This document shows, piece after piece, positions 10,001 to 22,600 of a stretch of DNA of 44,054 nt. The stretch lies in contig CAYTGJ010000019.1 in the NCBI GenBank assembly GCA_964437245.1, positions 1-44,054 of the forward strand, given 5' to 3'. The stretch comes from JANYCO01 sp964437245. GTDB taxonomy: Bacteria; Bacteroidota; Bacteroidia; Cytophagales; Cytophagaceae. Numbering within the stretch: the stretch's first letter is position 1; each line of letters starts with the position of its first letter. Under the pieces are notes generated by a model. The model saw nothing but the letters and a program-made list of their open reading frames with translations. It ran no database searches and had not been told where the DNA came from. A program made the translations under genes and the position numbers.

Positions 10001-13000
10001 GTAGAAGGCATTCAGGCTGGTATTGCTCGGAGAGAACGTACCGGTACCGGTGGTACCCCATAATATTCCAGGCGCATTGACCATAGAAGCAGCATATAGA
10101 GCAACACTATCCTGTCCCGAACATATCGTATCATCAATACCTGCAGTTAAAATAGGTTTCTCTGTCAGCGTGATGATTTTCGATACATTGACTGCGTTAC
10201 AGATACCGTTTCCGGAAGTCCGGTAAGAGATTGTAACTGTTCCAGCAGCCGTATCGGCAGCGGATGGGGTGTATACGACTGTCCTAAGTGCATTGTTAGG
10301 AGAGAATCCTCCTGTACCGGTCGTATACCAGGTTCCTCCTGTAGCTACTGTGGTAACAGCAGTCAGTTGGGCTGTTTTGTCAGCACACATAATACTGTCC
10401 GGACCGATCGAAGCGGTAGGAGCAGGGGTAATGGTGATCAACATGGTATCACGTTGTACAGAACAGAAGCTAGGACCAGTTGTTTCGATTACTACCTGAA
10501 TAGGAGTCAGCGGTACATCTCCGGCCACCGGAGTATACTGTGCGTTTACCTGGGTAGGGTTGGTCAGAGGACCTCCTGTTCCGTTTACCGTATACCATTG
10601 TATTCCACTGGCTACAGTGTAAGAACCGTTCATGGTCACAGAAGTGAGTGAGTTAGCACAACGGGTCTGATCCGGTCCTGCATTTACCACCGGGGTAGGA
10701 TTGATTCGTATAGTGGCACTGTCCTGACGCATGTTACAGAATCCGGAAGCAGGGATGGTATAGGTAAACTTCACTTGTCCCGCTGTTTTATCTGTCGCAG
10801 TAAATGTATAGGTCGTATTGATTGCGGTAGTACTTGCGAATCCGCTCATACTTCCTGTTGTACTCCAGTTACCGGTGGAAGAAGCCGTTCCGGTAAGGTT
10901 TATCGTATTGACGTTTGTACAGACAGTAGTCAATGGATTTACAGTTACGCTTGGGCCATTGATGAAGGTAAAGGTTACATCATCAGGGTTTCCTGGGCAG
11001 CTTCCGGTAGGAGTCAGGGTAAGGGTTAGGGTACCGGCCATGTCTTCCGGTTCTCCTGTCGGATTATAACTGGAAGTAAGTGAGTTGATGTTGCTATATC
11101 TGGCAGGATTTCCTCCACTCCNNNNNNNNNNCCACTCCATACACCGCTGGCTCCTGATCCTTGTAATATGATAGGGAAGTCTGTACGGCATATTGTCCGG
11201 TCTGGTCCTGCATTTGCATCGGTACCAGGAGTCAGGTTAATTCTGATTGAGTCTGTATAGAAATGACAGCCTCCGTTTCCTTGTGAAATAAAGGTAATAA
11301 GAACGGTACGGGTTGCCAGATCATTCGGACCGAATGTGTAAACCGGGCTTAACAGATCCGGATCATCAAAAGAACCATCTCCGATGGATGACCAGTATCC
11401 TCCGGTGGCATTGGTGACAGTACCGTTCAGGGTAACGCTAGGATCGTTTTCACAAACATTCAGTGTAGCAGGTCCTGCATCGGCAGATGGCACAGGAGAA
11501 ATCGTGAGGATTACATTGTCGGATACCGGAGCACAAGCACCTGTTCCCGTCGTGGTTACGGTCAGTACTACCATACCGTTTATACTGTCTTGTGCTGTAA
11601 GGAAATACTGAGCATTCATGGTATTAAGAGGGAAGAATCCTCCTCCGCTTGAGCTGGACCATACAACACTTCCTGCATTTGAGAACGTTCCGTTCAGAGC
11701 ATAACTATCTGCATCGGCACACGTGGTGTCGTCCACTCCTGCATATATTACAGGTCTTTGTCTGAAGTTAATGACCATTTCGTCTGTAACTGCCAGACAA
11801 GTTCCCATTCCTGTAGAGGTTAGCGTTAATGTTACGCTTCCAGAGACAGTATCAGCAGGAGACGGAATATAACTTGCATTCAGGGTATGTTGATCGGGAG
11901 CGAATGTTCCTGTTCCGGAAGTCGTCCAGGTGGCTCCAAGAGCGTTGGCCCTCAATCCGTTAAGGCTACCTGTAGAACCATTACATACTTCGATGTCAGG
12001 TCCTGCATTTACAATAGGAATAGCCCTGAAGTTGATTCGCAGGTCTGCTGAGGTTGGAGTACAAGGGGCACGACCAATTGCTGTCAGAGTGAGGAGTACA
12101 GTACCGTTGGTCGTGTCGGCTTCTGAAGGATAATAAAGTGCTGCTCTGGTATTTTCATTCGGTCCGAATACTCCTCCGCTAGGAGAGGTCCATTCCAATG
12201 TAGAGTCGTATTGCACTGTAGGGTTCAGGAGCACTCCGGTGTGGTATACATCCGAACAAGCTTCAATGGTAAGACCTGGATTCACTACTGGCTTAGGAGT
12301 GATCCGTAATGCCATTTGGGCAAATGCAGGCCTGCAACTACCATTCCCGGTAGAGGTTATAGTGAGGATTACAGTACCAGCTGCTCTATCTATAGCTGAT
12401 GGAGTATACGTTGTATTCAGATCTGTATTATTTCCAAAGACACCGCTTCCGGAGGTCGTCCATCTGATTCCTGTAGGAATAGAGTTTCTGGTTCCGGTTA
12501 CGTTGATCAGCGTACCGTCCGAACAGATGGTTTGATCGGAGCCCACAGTTACGGTAGGAGCCGGAGTGATGGTGAGGATAAGGTTGTCGCTTACCGGGTT
12601 ACAAGCTCCGTGTACGGTACTGGTATAGGTTAAGGTAACGGTTCCCAGGGCCCGGTCTGCCGGAGAAGGAACGTAGGTTGCTGTATCGTAGGTAGCATTA
12701 CTGTTGAAGAAAGCTCCTGTTCCTGAAGTACTCCAGATACCTGCTGTAGCATGAAGGAAGTTAGCATCCAAGGCTACATAGAAACTGTCTGCACAAATGG
12801 TTTGATCAGCTCCTGCATTCACAATAGGAGTAGGAGTGATGGTCACGTTGACGGTGTCAGTTACAGGAAGACAATTTCCATTATTGGTGCTGGTTAGAAC
12901 GAGTCTGACCGCATGAGCCGTTGTATCAGCGTTGCCAGGGGTGTAGGTTGTGTTTAACCCGTTTGGACTGGTTCCTGAGAAAGATCCGGATCCCAGTGTA

Positions 13001-16000
13001 CTCCAGGTTCCTCCCGTGGCTACAGTTACATTTCCGGCCAGCGCTACATTCGAGTTATTGGCGCATACAATTCTGTCTGGTCCTGCATTCACTGTAGGAG
13101 CCGGAGTGATGGTCAATACCATCATATCGTTGACAGCATTACATGTACCATTTCCGGTAGAAGTGATGCGCAGATTTACTGTACCATTGGCGATATCACC
13201 AGTACCAGGGGTATAGGTCGCTGTCAGGCCGTCTCCGCTTATGGAAGAGAATGTACCGTCTCCCAACGTACTCCAGGTACCTCCTGTTGCTACAGTAACG
13301 GTAGCCGTAAGGGTAATTGCAGCATTGTTTACACAGACAGATCTGTCTATCCCAGCACTAATGGTTGGTTGTGGGGTGATGGTAACGGTCATACTGGCAG
13401 AATAGGTTCCGGCACATACTCCGTTTCCTGTAGAGGTCAGTGTGAAGTTCAGGGTTCCTGTTTCTCCTGTTGCAGGTATATAAGTAGGTGCTAAGATCGT
13501 GTTGCTAGTGGTGAAGGTTCCGGCTCCGTTAGTACTCCAGATTTGTCCTAAGGCGTTGTTTACCGTTCCTGTAAGAGCTACTCCTGCTATATCACCGCAG
13601 ACGGTTTGATCGGCTCCAACGGTAACAACCGGTTGAGGAGACAGCGTGAACGTCACGTCATCTGAAAGAGCTGAACACCCAGGAGGATTTCCTGTAGTTG
13701 CAAGGCTTATGGTGACAGACAGATCGGAAGCATGAGGAGTATAAGTAGCTCCTGTCAGGCTCGTAGGATTGTTTATCGTACCGGATCCACTTACAATTGT
13801 CCATAGACCACTACTAGCGCCGCCTACTGTTCCGGAAAGAGGAATATTAGCACCATCCTGGCATAGATCCTGATCAGGACCAGCGAAGACAGTTACGGTA
13901 GGAGAAATAGTAATGACAAGTGTATCTGCATGAGGAGCACAACTTCCGTTCCCGGTAGTTGTAAGGATCAGTGTTACATTTCCTGTTGCCCTGTCTGCAA
14001 TAGAAGGAGTATAAGTTGTATTCAGAATTGTAGGATCTGCGATGGTCCCCGAACCGGTAGAGGTCCAGAATCCTCCGGTCGCATGAGCGTTTACTGAACC
14101 CGCAAGGTTGATTACATTCTGGTTTCCGCAGACTACCATATCCGCTCCGGCATTTGCAATTGGCGAAGGCAGGATGGTAACGGTTACCTGGTCGGATATC
14201 TGAGGACAAGCACCTGAGGCATTGGTCGTCAGAGTTAATGTTACAGAGCCAGCACCTATTTCTCCGGCAGAAGGAGTATAAGTAGCATTCATGCTTGATG
14301 CATTGGGATTGAAGGTTCCTGTTCCGCCACTCCAGGTAGCCGGGCTGCCGGAACCATTCAACTGTGCGGGTAACGTATTGGAACAAACGGTTACATCAGG
14401 TCCTGCATTAATAGTAGGTACAACTGTAAAGGTGATGATCATTTCATCATTTACCGGTAAGCAGGAACCATTTCCTGTAGAGGTCAGGGTCAGTGTGACC
14501 AGTCCTGATGATCTGTCTGCGGCAGAAGGAGTATAAGTGGTGCTGGTCAGGTTGGAATTCCCAAACGTACCGGTTCCGCTGCTAGTCCAGGTACCTCCTG
14601 TAGATCCGGTGACAGTTCCGCTCAGGTTTACGGAGGCTGTATTTCCACACAGAACCTGGTCAGAGCCTGCATTGATAGTAGGAGCAGGTGCAATCTGTAC
14701 CGTAATCTGATCGTTCACCGCATTACATAATCCAGTATTGGTCGTGGTAGCAGTGAGTATTACTGATCCAGCCAAAATTTCTGCACTGGTAGGAGTATAG
14801 GTAATGCTGGCAGAAGTATTGTTGGCAGTATAGGTTCCTGCTCCACCTGTCCATATTACTCCTACTCCTCCGCCCGGAAGGGTTACAGATACATTGGCCA
14901 CAGGATTGTCTGCACAAATGTTAACAGAGGCTGCTCCTGAATTTATTTCCAGTACAGGAGCCGGAGTAATAGTGATCAATACTGTACTGGTAGGGACCGT
15001 ACAAGCACCGGTGTTGGTGGCAGAAAGTGTTAAGGTAACAGAACCTGCACTGATTTCTGCTGCGGACGGAGTATAGGTTGCGTTTAGAGTGTTAGCATTA
15101 GGACTGAATGTTCCTGTTCCTCCTGACCATTGTCCCGCTCCTGTCTGAGGAGAAGAACCATTTAGGGTGGCTGTTGGGTTATTAGAACATACTGTAACAG
15201 GGCTGCCTGCACTAACAGTAAGCGGTGCAGCAAAGGTTATAGCCATTTGATCAGTGACAGCAATACAGTTGCCATGACCAGTGGAAGTATAGGTTAAGGT
15301 CACGGTTCCTCCTCGTTCGCCTGCGGTAGAATTGTATGTTGCATTGGCTGTATTGGCATTAGGAGTAAATGTTCCTGCTCCACCGGACCATGTACCGGTT
15401 CCCGTGCTGCTGAAACCGTTAAGAGTAACAGTACCAGGGTTGAAACATACGTTGTTCTGGTCTGCTCCTGCATTCACAGTAGGAGGTTCTGTCACGGTGA
15501 CTCTTACCGTATCGGTAGTAGGATTACAGGTAGGATCTACCGAGTTAGCAGATAATACAAGTAATACGTAGCCATTCGTAAGGTCTGTAGCATTTAAAGT
15601 GTAGGTAGTGCTCAATGTGTTAGGATTCGCAAAGCCAGTAACACCTGAAGTCAGACTAGTCCATCTTGGAGTTCCGGAGGTAGCACCTGTTACGGTTCCT
15701 GCAATACTTACAGTAGGATTATTGCGGCAGACGGTTCTGTCTGTTCCGGCATTTACATTAGGAATTGCTATAGGGTAAAGGGCAACACTATCTCTGACAG
15801 GATTACAGTTGCCATTATTAATACTGGTAAAGAAAAGTCCTGCCATACCGAAGGCTAGTTCAGCCGGAGACACGATGTATATAGCTTGAGGATCCAGGTT
15901 GTTAGGAACAAATGTCCCGACTCCCCCTGACCATTGTCCGCCGATACCACTAGGGCCTGTCACGATTCCTTGTAGTTGTACTCTTGGGTTATCTCTACAG

Positions 16001-18579
16001 AAGGTCATAGTTGCAGGGCCTGCATCAATGGTTGGAATAGGGGTATACCGGATCACCATGGAAGAAGAGGAAGGAGTACAACCTGTTCTTGTGCTGTTCA
16101 AGGTAAGTATCACCGAGTCGATCGCAAGATCTGCTGCGGACGGAGTATAGGTAGAAGTTAATGAGTTAGGGTTGGAAAAACAAGAAACGCAGCCACTGGA
16201 AGAGCTCCAGGTCGAAGTTGCTCCGAGAGGATTGGTTACAGATCCTGCGAGTGTTGTGGTGGTATTGTTTTTACAAAGGGATTGATCAGGACCAGCATTG
16301 GCGATCGGGGCTCTTGTAATGGTCAGTGTCATTGTACTGGTAGCATCTGTACAACCACTCAGAGAAGACGTTAGCCTGAGGACCACCGAACCATTGGCAA
16401 TGTCAGTGGCCGATGGGGTATAGGTAGTACTGGCTGAAGCCGGATCTCCGAAACAAGAAGCACAACCACTGGCTGAAGTCCATGCCGGAGTGGCACCTGT
16501 CGATACCGTTCCGTTTAAGGTCGCTGTACCATTGGAACACACGGAGGCGTTGGCTCCGGCATTGGCAGTCGGAGCATTGAAGTAACTTATAGTGATACTA
16601 CTGGTGCTGTTAGGACAAACGGAATTACCGGTCCCATTCAGCGTAAGGGTTACTGAACCTGCTGTTCTTTCTGCGGCCGTAGGCCGGTAGGAAATATTGA
16701 GACTGGTTCGGTTAGGAGTAAAGGTTCCGGTTCCTCCCGTCCATACGATTGTATTAGTCCCTATATTTCGGGTGGCATCTGATAAGGTTACAGTACCATT
16801 ATTATTATTACTACAAGCCGATCGATTTGCTCCTGCAAATACCTGCGGAGGAGGTACCAAGGTAATTAGCATGGAGTCTGGCACTGGAGGACAAATTCCT
16901 CCTACTGATTCTAATTTTATGATTACAGAACCTGTCGTAAGATCATTAGGACCGGGAGTATAGGTGGCATTTAGGGTAGTGGCGTTCGGAGAGAATGTTC
17001 CGTCACCTCCTACGGTTGTCCACTGGCCTGTAACACCGGTAGGGCCGCTTACTGTACCGTTTAATTGTATAGGAGTAATTGTGCCGCAGGAGCTGAAGTT
17101 ATTGTAAGCAAAACCGGTTCCAGGGGTGGTATTGTTGGCATCTGTAAAGACGTTGGTATTGGAATAATTGATCATCATGGTATGTATGTTAGCATACCAC
17201 CAGGTATTCAGGGTTTCGGAGCAAGGAGGGCAGTTGTTACTTCCCCGGCTTCTCCAACGGTGACAACCTGTCGCAATGTTACATCCTGTGAGATTAGTGA
17301 TGGCATCCAGTGCTGTTCCTGCTCCATAATTGGCCGGAATCACATTGGAATCATCCCAGAATAGCCTTGGACTTGGGCCTCCGGGGCGAATCAGGTTTAC
17401 AATAAAACCATTCACGTTTTCTTCCCCGTCATATAAAGGGAAGTGGGTGATCCCGTTCAGAAAATCCACCTGTACGGTGATGACGGTACCTGTGGGAATA
17501 TTACTGCCTAAACCATCTAAACCATCCCAGGGTACACAATTGGGACCTGCAGCAGGGACTAGAAAACTGATTTGCCGGTCAGTGGTGCCAGGTTGATATC
17601 CAGGAACACCGTTGAGATCCAGGGTGACTAGAATATTACCAGGTTTGTCTACATCAAAGTTGATACATCGGTTACTACCGCAACCTGTGATGGTGGGAGG
17701 AGTTAGAATTTGTCCATAGGTTCCTGTAGGGAAACAGACCAACTCAGGGTCGTTGAGGAAAATTTTATATTGAGGGTAAGTACTTGCGCCACTAATAGAT
17801 CTTCGGTCTATGTTTGCATTTCCTGTATTTGAAACTCCGGTAGCATTACAGGATATTGAAAACCAGTATGGCTGCATCCCGTTTGAGTTTAATCTGGTTA
17901 CGATTCCATCGTCCGAATATATAAAGAAGCTACCTCTGAATGCACTTCCTCCATCCGCAAATTGCCATGCTTTGGACCATAGTCGTCCGGGGATTACGGC
18001 ATTTGAAGGACTGGTTACCGTCACATCAAAAAAACGCATGGTAATTTCATTGGTATTATAAGTAGTATTGGCAGAACCGGTTCCCCGGTTAAATTCGAAA
18101 TAATACTCGTCTGCAGCGGTTGCTACAAAACCGGTGTCGTTGTATCCGCTGGCTCCTACTACTGAACGTGGTCCTGCTACAGCCTGGGCATAGGTGTTGA
18201 TATTACCCTCTGCATTTGCAGTAGCTGAGATCAACATCGGGCCAAAAACAATGGCGCCTGTAGTAGCCCGTTTTACACGAACCCAGGTATTTGTTTGGTT
18301 GGACCGGAATCCGAATCGGATATTTTCGTTTGGACTACAGGTGGTTACGTTCATCCGGTAATCTTCAGAGGTAGTACCCGTTTGATAGGTTATGGAGTTT
18401 GGGGTATACACCGCAAATGGTACATTCAGACCTCCGCCCCGGTTGATCAGAAGATAATAAGTGTCGGAGGCTGTAGGCATTATCTGTCTGGTGCCTTCTC
18501 CCCAGGCAATCATTGATATAAAAATAAAGAGAAATGCAATAGCACCGATTTTCACTTTTCTACGTAGTTTTTCTCTCAT
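7042..18579 (-). CDS. Giant modular surface adhesin with T9SS type B sorting domain (gliding-associated)
   Basis: This appears as three frames split by N-runs at 7950-7959 and 11122-11131, but is best read as one gene. Overlapping the shared CCACTCC flanks at the second gap and closing the first to zero removes 27 bases. This leaves one frame of about 3,836 residues. Order: signal peptide (about 1-27), unique N-terminal region to about residue 497, about 32 modules of about 89 residues, several divergent Ig/PKD-like modules, then a CHU_C-type C-terminal domain. The last begins near CAPRVFVPNVFTPDG and includes FNRWGEVIF, GWDGTYKGK and PLGVYTYIIYY. That domain is the known type B sorting signal of T9SS. 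The typical module runs AGPDxxxC, then GxWxTxGTGTF, YTPSAAD, LTLTSTGNGxC; its two cysteines probably form a disulfide. Likely exported, cell-surface bound or released. The ligand is unknown. Confidence 0.9.
7950..7959. other. Assembly gap (10 Ns) inside the adhesin gene
   Basis: On the minus strand the frame before the gap ends NVSGGSSF and the frame after resumes ITVISNLTFDTIPY. Deleting all ten Ns joins them in frame through a Lys codon. The true missing length must be a multiple of three, possibly zero. The flanks share no useful overlap. Confidence 0.9.
8520..17088 (-). repeat. Array of about 32 diverged modules (about 267 bp each) in the adhesin gene
   Basis: Counting the recurring AGxD...C / YTPSAAD / LTSTGNGxC pattern gives about 32 consecutive units. 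They are alike in protein sequence but heavily diverged in DNA, so expansion is old. Short shared DNA strings remain, such as GGAGCCGGAGTGATGGT near module boundaries. The count assumes that no unit was lost at the 11122 gap. Confidence 0.88.
11122..11131. other. Assembly gap (10 Ns) with 7-base overlapping flanks
   Basis: Both sides carry CCACTCC. Overlapping them fuses the two frames as GVWS-GGNPARYS within one module. The gap is probably a false one, although loss of a whole module at this repetitive site cannot be excluded. Confidence 0.85.
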
Positions 18580-18741
18580 ACCAGTATGGTTATTACTTTA
18601 CTTATATATTATCGTTATATTTTTACGAAGTTTCGCTCTATTAGGTTGGAAAAAGTTTTCCTTGCATTTTTTTATAAAATACAATCCTGCTTTGCCTTTG
18701 ATGCAAATTCAAAAATCAAAAACATTTGTTATCAATTTTAA

Positions 18742-19164
18742 TTAATGAGTGATCAACACCACAATGTTAGGGTCCTGACCATTCTCTGAAAGATTTAGTA
18801 CGGCACGTTCATGATCGATATAGGTAACCTCAGCGTCCATTTTTCTGGTAGCGCCGTTGGGCATGTAAAATTCCCAGGTTACTACGTTGTTCATTGGGTT
18901 GTAAGACCATGTTTTAGTCCTGGCATTCAACAGCTCAGAGGTCGGAGTTCCTGACTGATCGTATTTAAACTGTCTGTTCGAAAAGAATATGAAAAGATCA
19001 TCCGTCATAGAGGTAGGAAGCTGATACCCATCAGGTCTGACCATTACTTTCCATTGTTTCCCTTCGGTGGAATGCAACCACTTGATATCAATCTCATCGT
19101 TTTGCGCATAGCTTATTACGGTGAAAAGCATCGCAATTATACATAAAAAGCCTTTTTTCATCAT
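18742..19164 (-). CDS. Small exported protein of unknown function
   Basis: The 140-residue product has a signal peptide (residues 1-20, MMKKGFLCIIAMLFTVISYA, cleavage before QNDE). The mature part of about 120 residues is rich in Trp, Tyr and alternating polar/hydrophobic residues (GKQWKVMVRPDGY, KTWSYNPMNNVVTWEFY), suggesting a compact beta fold. No family is recognised. It sits alone between the adhesin gene and the M1 peptidase gene, with its own promoter-like element at 19180-19207. Either of two adjacent ATG codons could be the start; the first is given. Confidence 0.7.
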   Translation of the reverse strand: MMKKGFLCIIAMLFTVISYAQNDEIDIKWLHSTEGKQWKVMVRPDGYQLPTSMTDDLFIFFSNRQFKYDQSGTPTSELLNARTKTWSYNPMNNVVTWEFYMPNGATRKMDAEVTYIDHERAVLNLSENGQDPNIVVLITH

Positions 19165-19691
19165 GGATATCCTTTTTTGTAAAGGTAATACGGGAGGTTA
19201 AAACAAATAGTTTCACAAAAACAGGGTGAAATGCAATCTTTGTGGTGTAATATTCCATCGTTAATTAAGCATCGTGGATAATGCGTGTTTTCGCATAGGG
19301 ACTTTTAACAAGTCTGTAGTCAGGGAATTATGATAGGGGATAGTTGCGGACACCGCTTTCCGGATTTGTTGTATGATTACACCGGGAACCGGTTATTGAC
19401 TTCATATATAGGAATATAGAGAATAAGTACAGTTGAGAGTTATTTTTGTTTTAGAACAAGATTTTTTTTCCACGTTCAGGTTGTTTCAGGACAGTTTTAT
19501 TCTGAAAAGAAAGTAACTGAGCCTATTAATTATTCGGGTCTGGGAAGGTTTTTGCATACAGACATTGATAGACTTTACAACAGCCAATTATTATCAGGCG
19601 CATAACCAAAGGATAACCTTACAAACGGAAAATAGTATAGTATTAGCATAAGAAATGCCCTGTGTTTGTACTTTCAGATAGAAGCTTATTT
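19165..19691. other. Intergenic stretch before the small exported protein gene
   Basis: About 530 bases. The end next to 19165 holds a promoter for the minus-strand gene. The rest is AT-rich; no ORF with coding character, RNA gene or terminator is visible. Confidence 0.5.
19180..19207 (-). promoter_or_regulatory. Candidate promoter of the small exported protein gene
   Basis: On the minus strand TTTG (19204-19207) is followed after 16 bases by TACCTTTA (19180-19187), one base off the TAnnTTTG consensus. It lies about 16 bases before the start codon. Confidence 0.4.
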
Positions 19692-22600
19692 TTAGAATGC
19701 TCTGTTAATCCCCACTACATACCTGAATTGAAGAGGCTCTTCTCCGGCAGGAGGAGCACTGAGGAACAAGGGCATATCGAAACGGATGGTCAGCGGATTG
19801 ATCTGATAAGGAGTGAATTTTATGGTCAGGCTGGTGCCGACTCCTGCATCCATCCTGAATTTTCCCGGAATATAACGCTGATCATTTTGAGGAAAAATAA
19901 GTATTCCCATATCGCTGAAGAGATAAGTATCTAATTTCAGATTTTTGGTAATGCCTTTCGGTTTTATTTTAATGAATCTGTCGAAGTCAAGTTCAAGGTT
20001 CCAGCTTGCTCCGGTATTGGAGTAATATCCCTGGAATAAACTGTCTGTGCCATTAATACTACGCTGTTCCAGTGCATAGTAACCGCTGTAGCCTCTTAAG
20101 TTCAGGCCTCCCCCGTAGTGGAAGTGATTGGTGGAAGGTCCAAAACCAAGCCAGTTAGTAGGCACCATGCCACCGGCACGGGTATACTTGTTGTCCAGCA
20201 TTTCTTCACTGTTGGCGCCGCTGAGCATAAGCGCGGATTCCCTCGGATATGCGAGAGAATTGCTGAACTGCCCAAACACACGTGACCTTATCTCGAATCT
20301 GGAAAGATTAAGATGGTTGATCGCGTTTACATTGATCCAGGAATAATTGTAGTCCGAAATGAAAAACGGAGTGCGGATCGTAAAAGTGATTTCTCCGTTT
20401 CCTTTTTTGTAGAAGTAATTTTTGAAATACCCCATATTCAGGCTGTTGTTGTTGAGTCCTGCTTTGTGCAGCCCTACGCCCCACATATCGGGATTCAGGA
20501 GGTACTGGTCATAGTTTTCAAAGTTGTAAAGATTTTTAACGTTGAAAAATAACCTGGAAAATCTTGGATTCCGTTGGTCCTGTTTGCGGAATGTTTTTTC
20601 GAAGCCGAATTTGACAGAAAAGATTCCTCCGTAATAAGAAACCTGATCGTTTACGGAGGAGTGGCGCCAGAATCTGTGTGTGGCTATTTTCCCTGATTGG
20701 GTAAATGCAAATGGAATAAAGCGCTTGTCATAGATCCGTTGGTCCCAATGTCCAAGAGTCGTATTTCCCCAGAGGGTAAGTGCATAATTATATTTTCCAA
20801 AATAATTTCCTTCTGCATGTACTCCAGCTTGAACACCATCAAAATTGTTGTACCACAGATCGGGGCGAAGGAAGTTCCGTTGCTTGTCCCAACGTATCAG
20901 GTTGGGAACACGGTGATCAAATTGAGTGGTACGTATGCCGTGGTTGCCCCATTTATTATTGCGGAGATCAGCATCGGCCAGTATATGGTCAGGATCGATG
21001 TCTACCGATTTCAGACCGCCGGGTACTTGTATGGTAGCGGTATAGGTAGGATGGAGGAGGTCCCATCCGTACCATTTTGGTAGAACGGTCTGATGAATGG
21101 AATCCTTGATAAACCATGTATTGGGAATATGATAGCGATGCGTTTTATTCTCTTTGGTCGTAACTACAAAGTCGATCGGCATTTGCATTTTCCCTTTTCT
21201 CCGGAAGGTAATTTCGTATTCGAGCGGACCGTCGTTTTTGTTTTTTATCTTTTTTACTTTGTCAATAGAATAATCAATGTATTTGGTGGTTTCCATCCAT
21301 TGATCAAAAAACCAGTTCAGATCGGTCTGGGTATATTCAATGATCGCTTGCCGGAAGTCTTCAGGATAGGGATGGGCAAATTTCCATTTGTGGAAGTAAT
21401 GCTGCATGGCCTTGATGAAGAGTGAATCGCCCAGAACATACCGGAGGTTGTACAACATTACCCCTGTTTTATAGTAGACCAGACCATAGTTTCCACCGTG
21501 TCTTATCGCTCCGTTGAAACCGGAAGAATGGGTGTTCAACGGTTCATCATACTGTTCGGCTACGTGGTTCAGATATGGATAATAGAGGTTTTCATACCGG
21601 GTATTAGAAGAGTCGATATACCGGTCGATGTATTTGTTGTTCCCTTGTTTGTCACGGACGGGGCCTACGATTTTATCCATCGCCCATACTGTTAGAAACT
21701 GTGTGAATCCTTCGTCCATTAAGGCACGGTAGGTTTCGTTGGAACCTACCATTCCGTAGAACCACATATGCCCTACTTCGTGTGCCAGAAGTCCCTGGTG
21801 TTGAGGGTAGGTTCCGTTGTCCAGAGTCAGCATAGGATATTCCATCCCGTCTTTGGCATCGGCTACGATGATTTTAGGCCAGGCATACATCCCAAAGTCT
21901 TCTGAATATACCCGGATCACTTCTTTGGTGTACCAGCCGGACCGTTGCCATTTGGCAGCATGAGGTTCCTGGGCAAGTGTAATGATCTTGATCCCTTTCC
22001 AGTCAAGTTCTCCTATGCGGTAGGTAGGATCAGCCGTAAAGGCGAAGTTGTGTACATTTTCGGCATGGTAGATCCATGTTTTTTTCTTTCCTGTACCGCT
22101 GGGAATGATCACTGACGGAGCTTCGTTGAAGGGCTTTTGAGCAAAATTTTTCAGATCAAGTTTCTGACGCAGTGTGTCGGGAAGAACTTCCTGTCTGTTG
22201 ATAAGGTCTCCGGTGGCTTCTACAATGTATTCCTGTGGAAAGGTAAGGGCAACATCGAATGTTCCGAAATTGGCATAAAATTCTTTATCAAGGTGCTGAT
22301 CGGTGGTCCAGCCAAACTTTGGATCGTATACCGAGACGATCGGATACCAATGCACTCCGTCAAAATGTTTGTACCCGAAAGCATCGAATGTCTTATTCCT
22401 TCTTCGCATAGTTCCTGTATCCCAGTAGGTTTTAAAAGAACAGGAAACAGTGAGGGAGTCTCCCGGACGAAGCGGTTCGTTCAGGAATACTTTCAGAATC
22501 GTATTATCGAGTTGGGTTCGTACGGAGGTATTGTTGACCAGCAGGTTTTCTACTTTGGTTCCGAGTCCCTGCTGCTCATATTTCCCGAACGTTACTTTTA

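Noticed and set aside
7919..11191. Separate 1,090-residue protein
   Set aside because: It is the middle of the giant adhesin; both ends are created by N-runs.
8520..17088. CRISPR-like array
   Set aside because: The repeats are about 267 bp, coding and diverged; there are no short identical repeats with unique spacers, and no cas genes.
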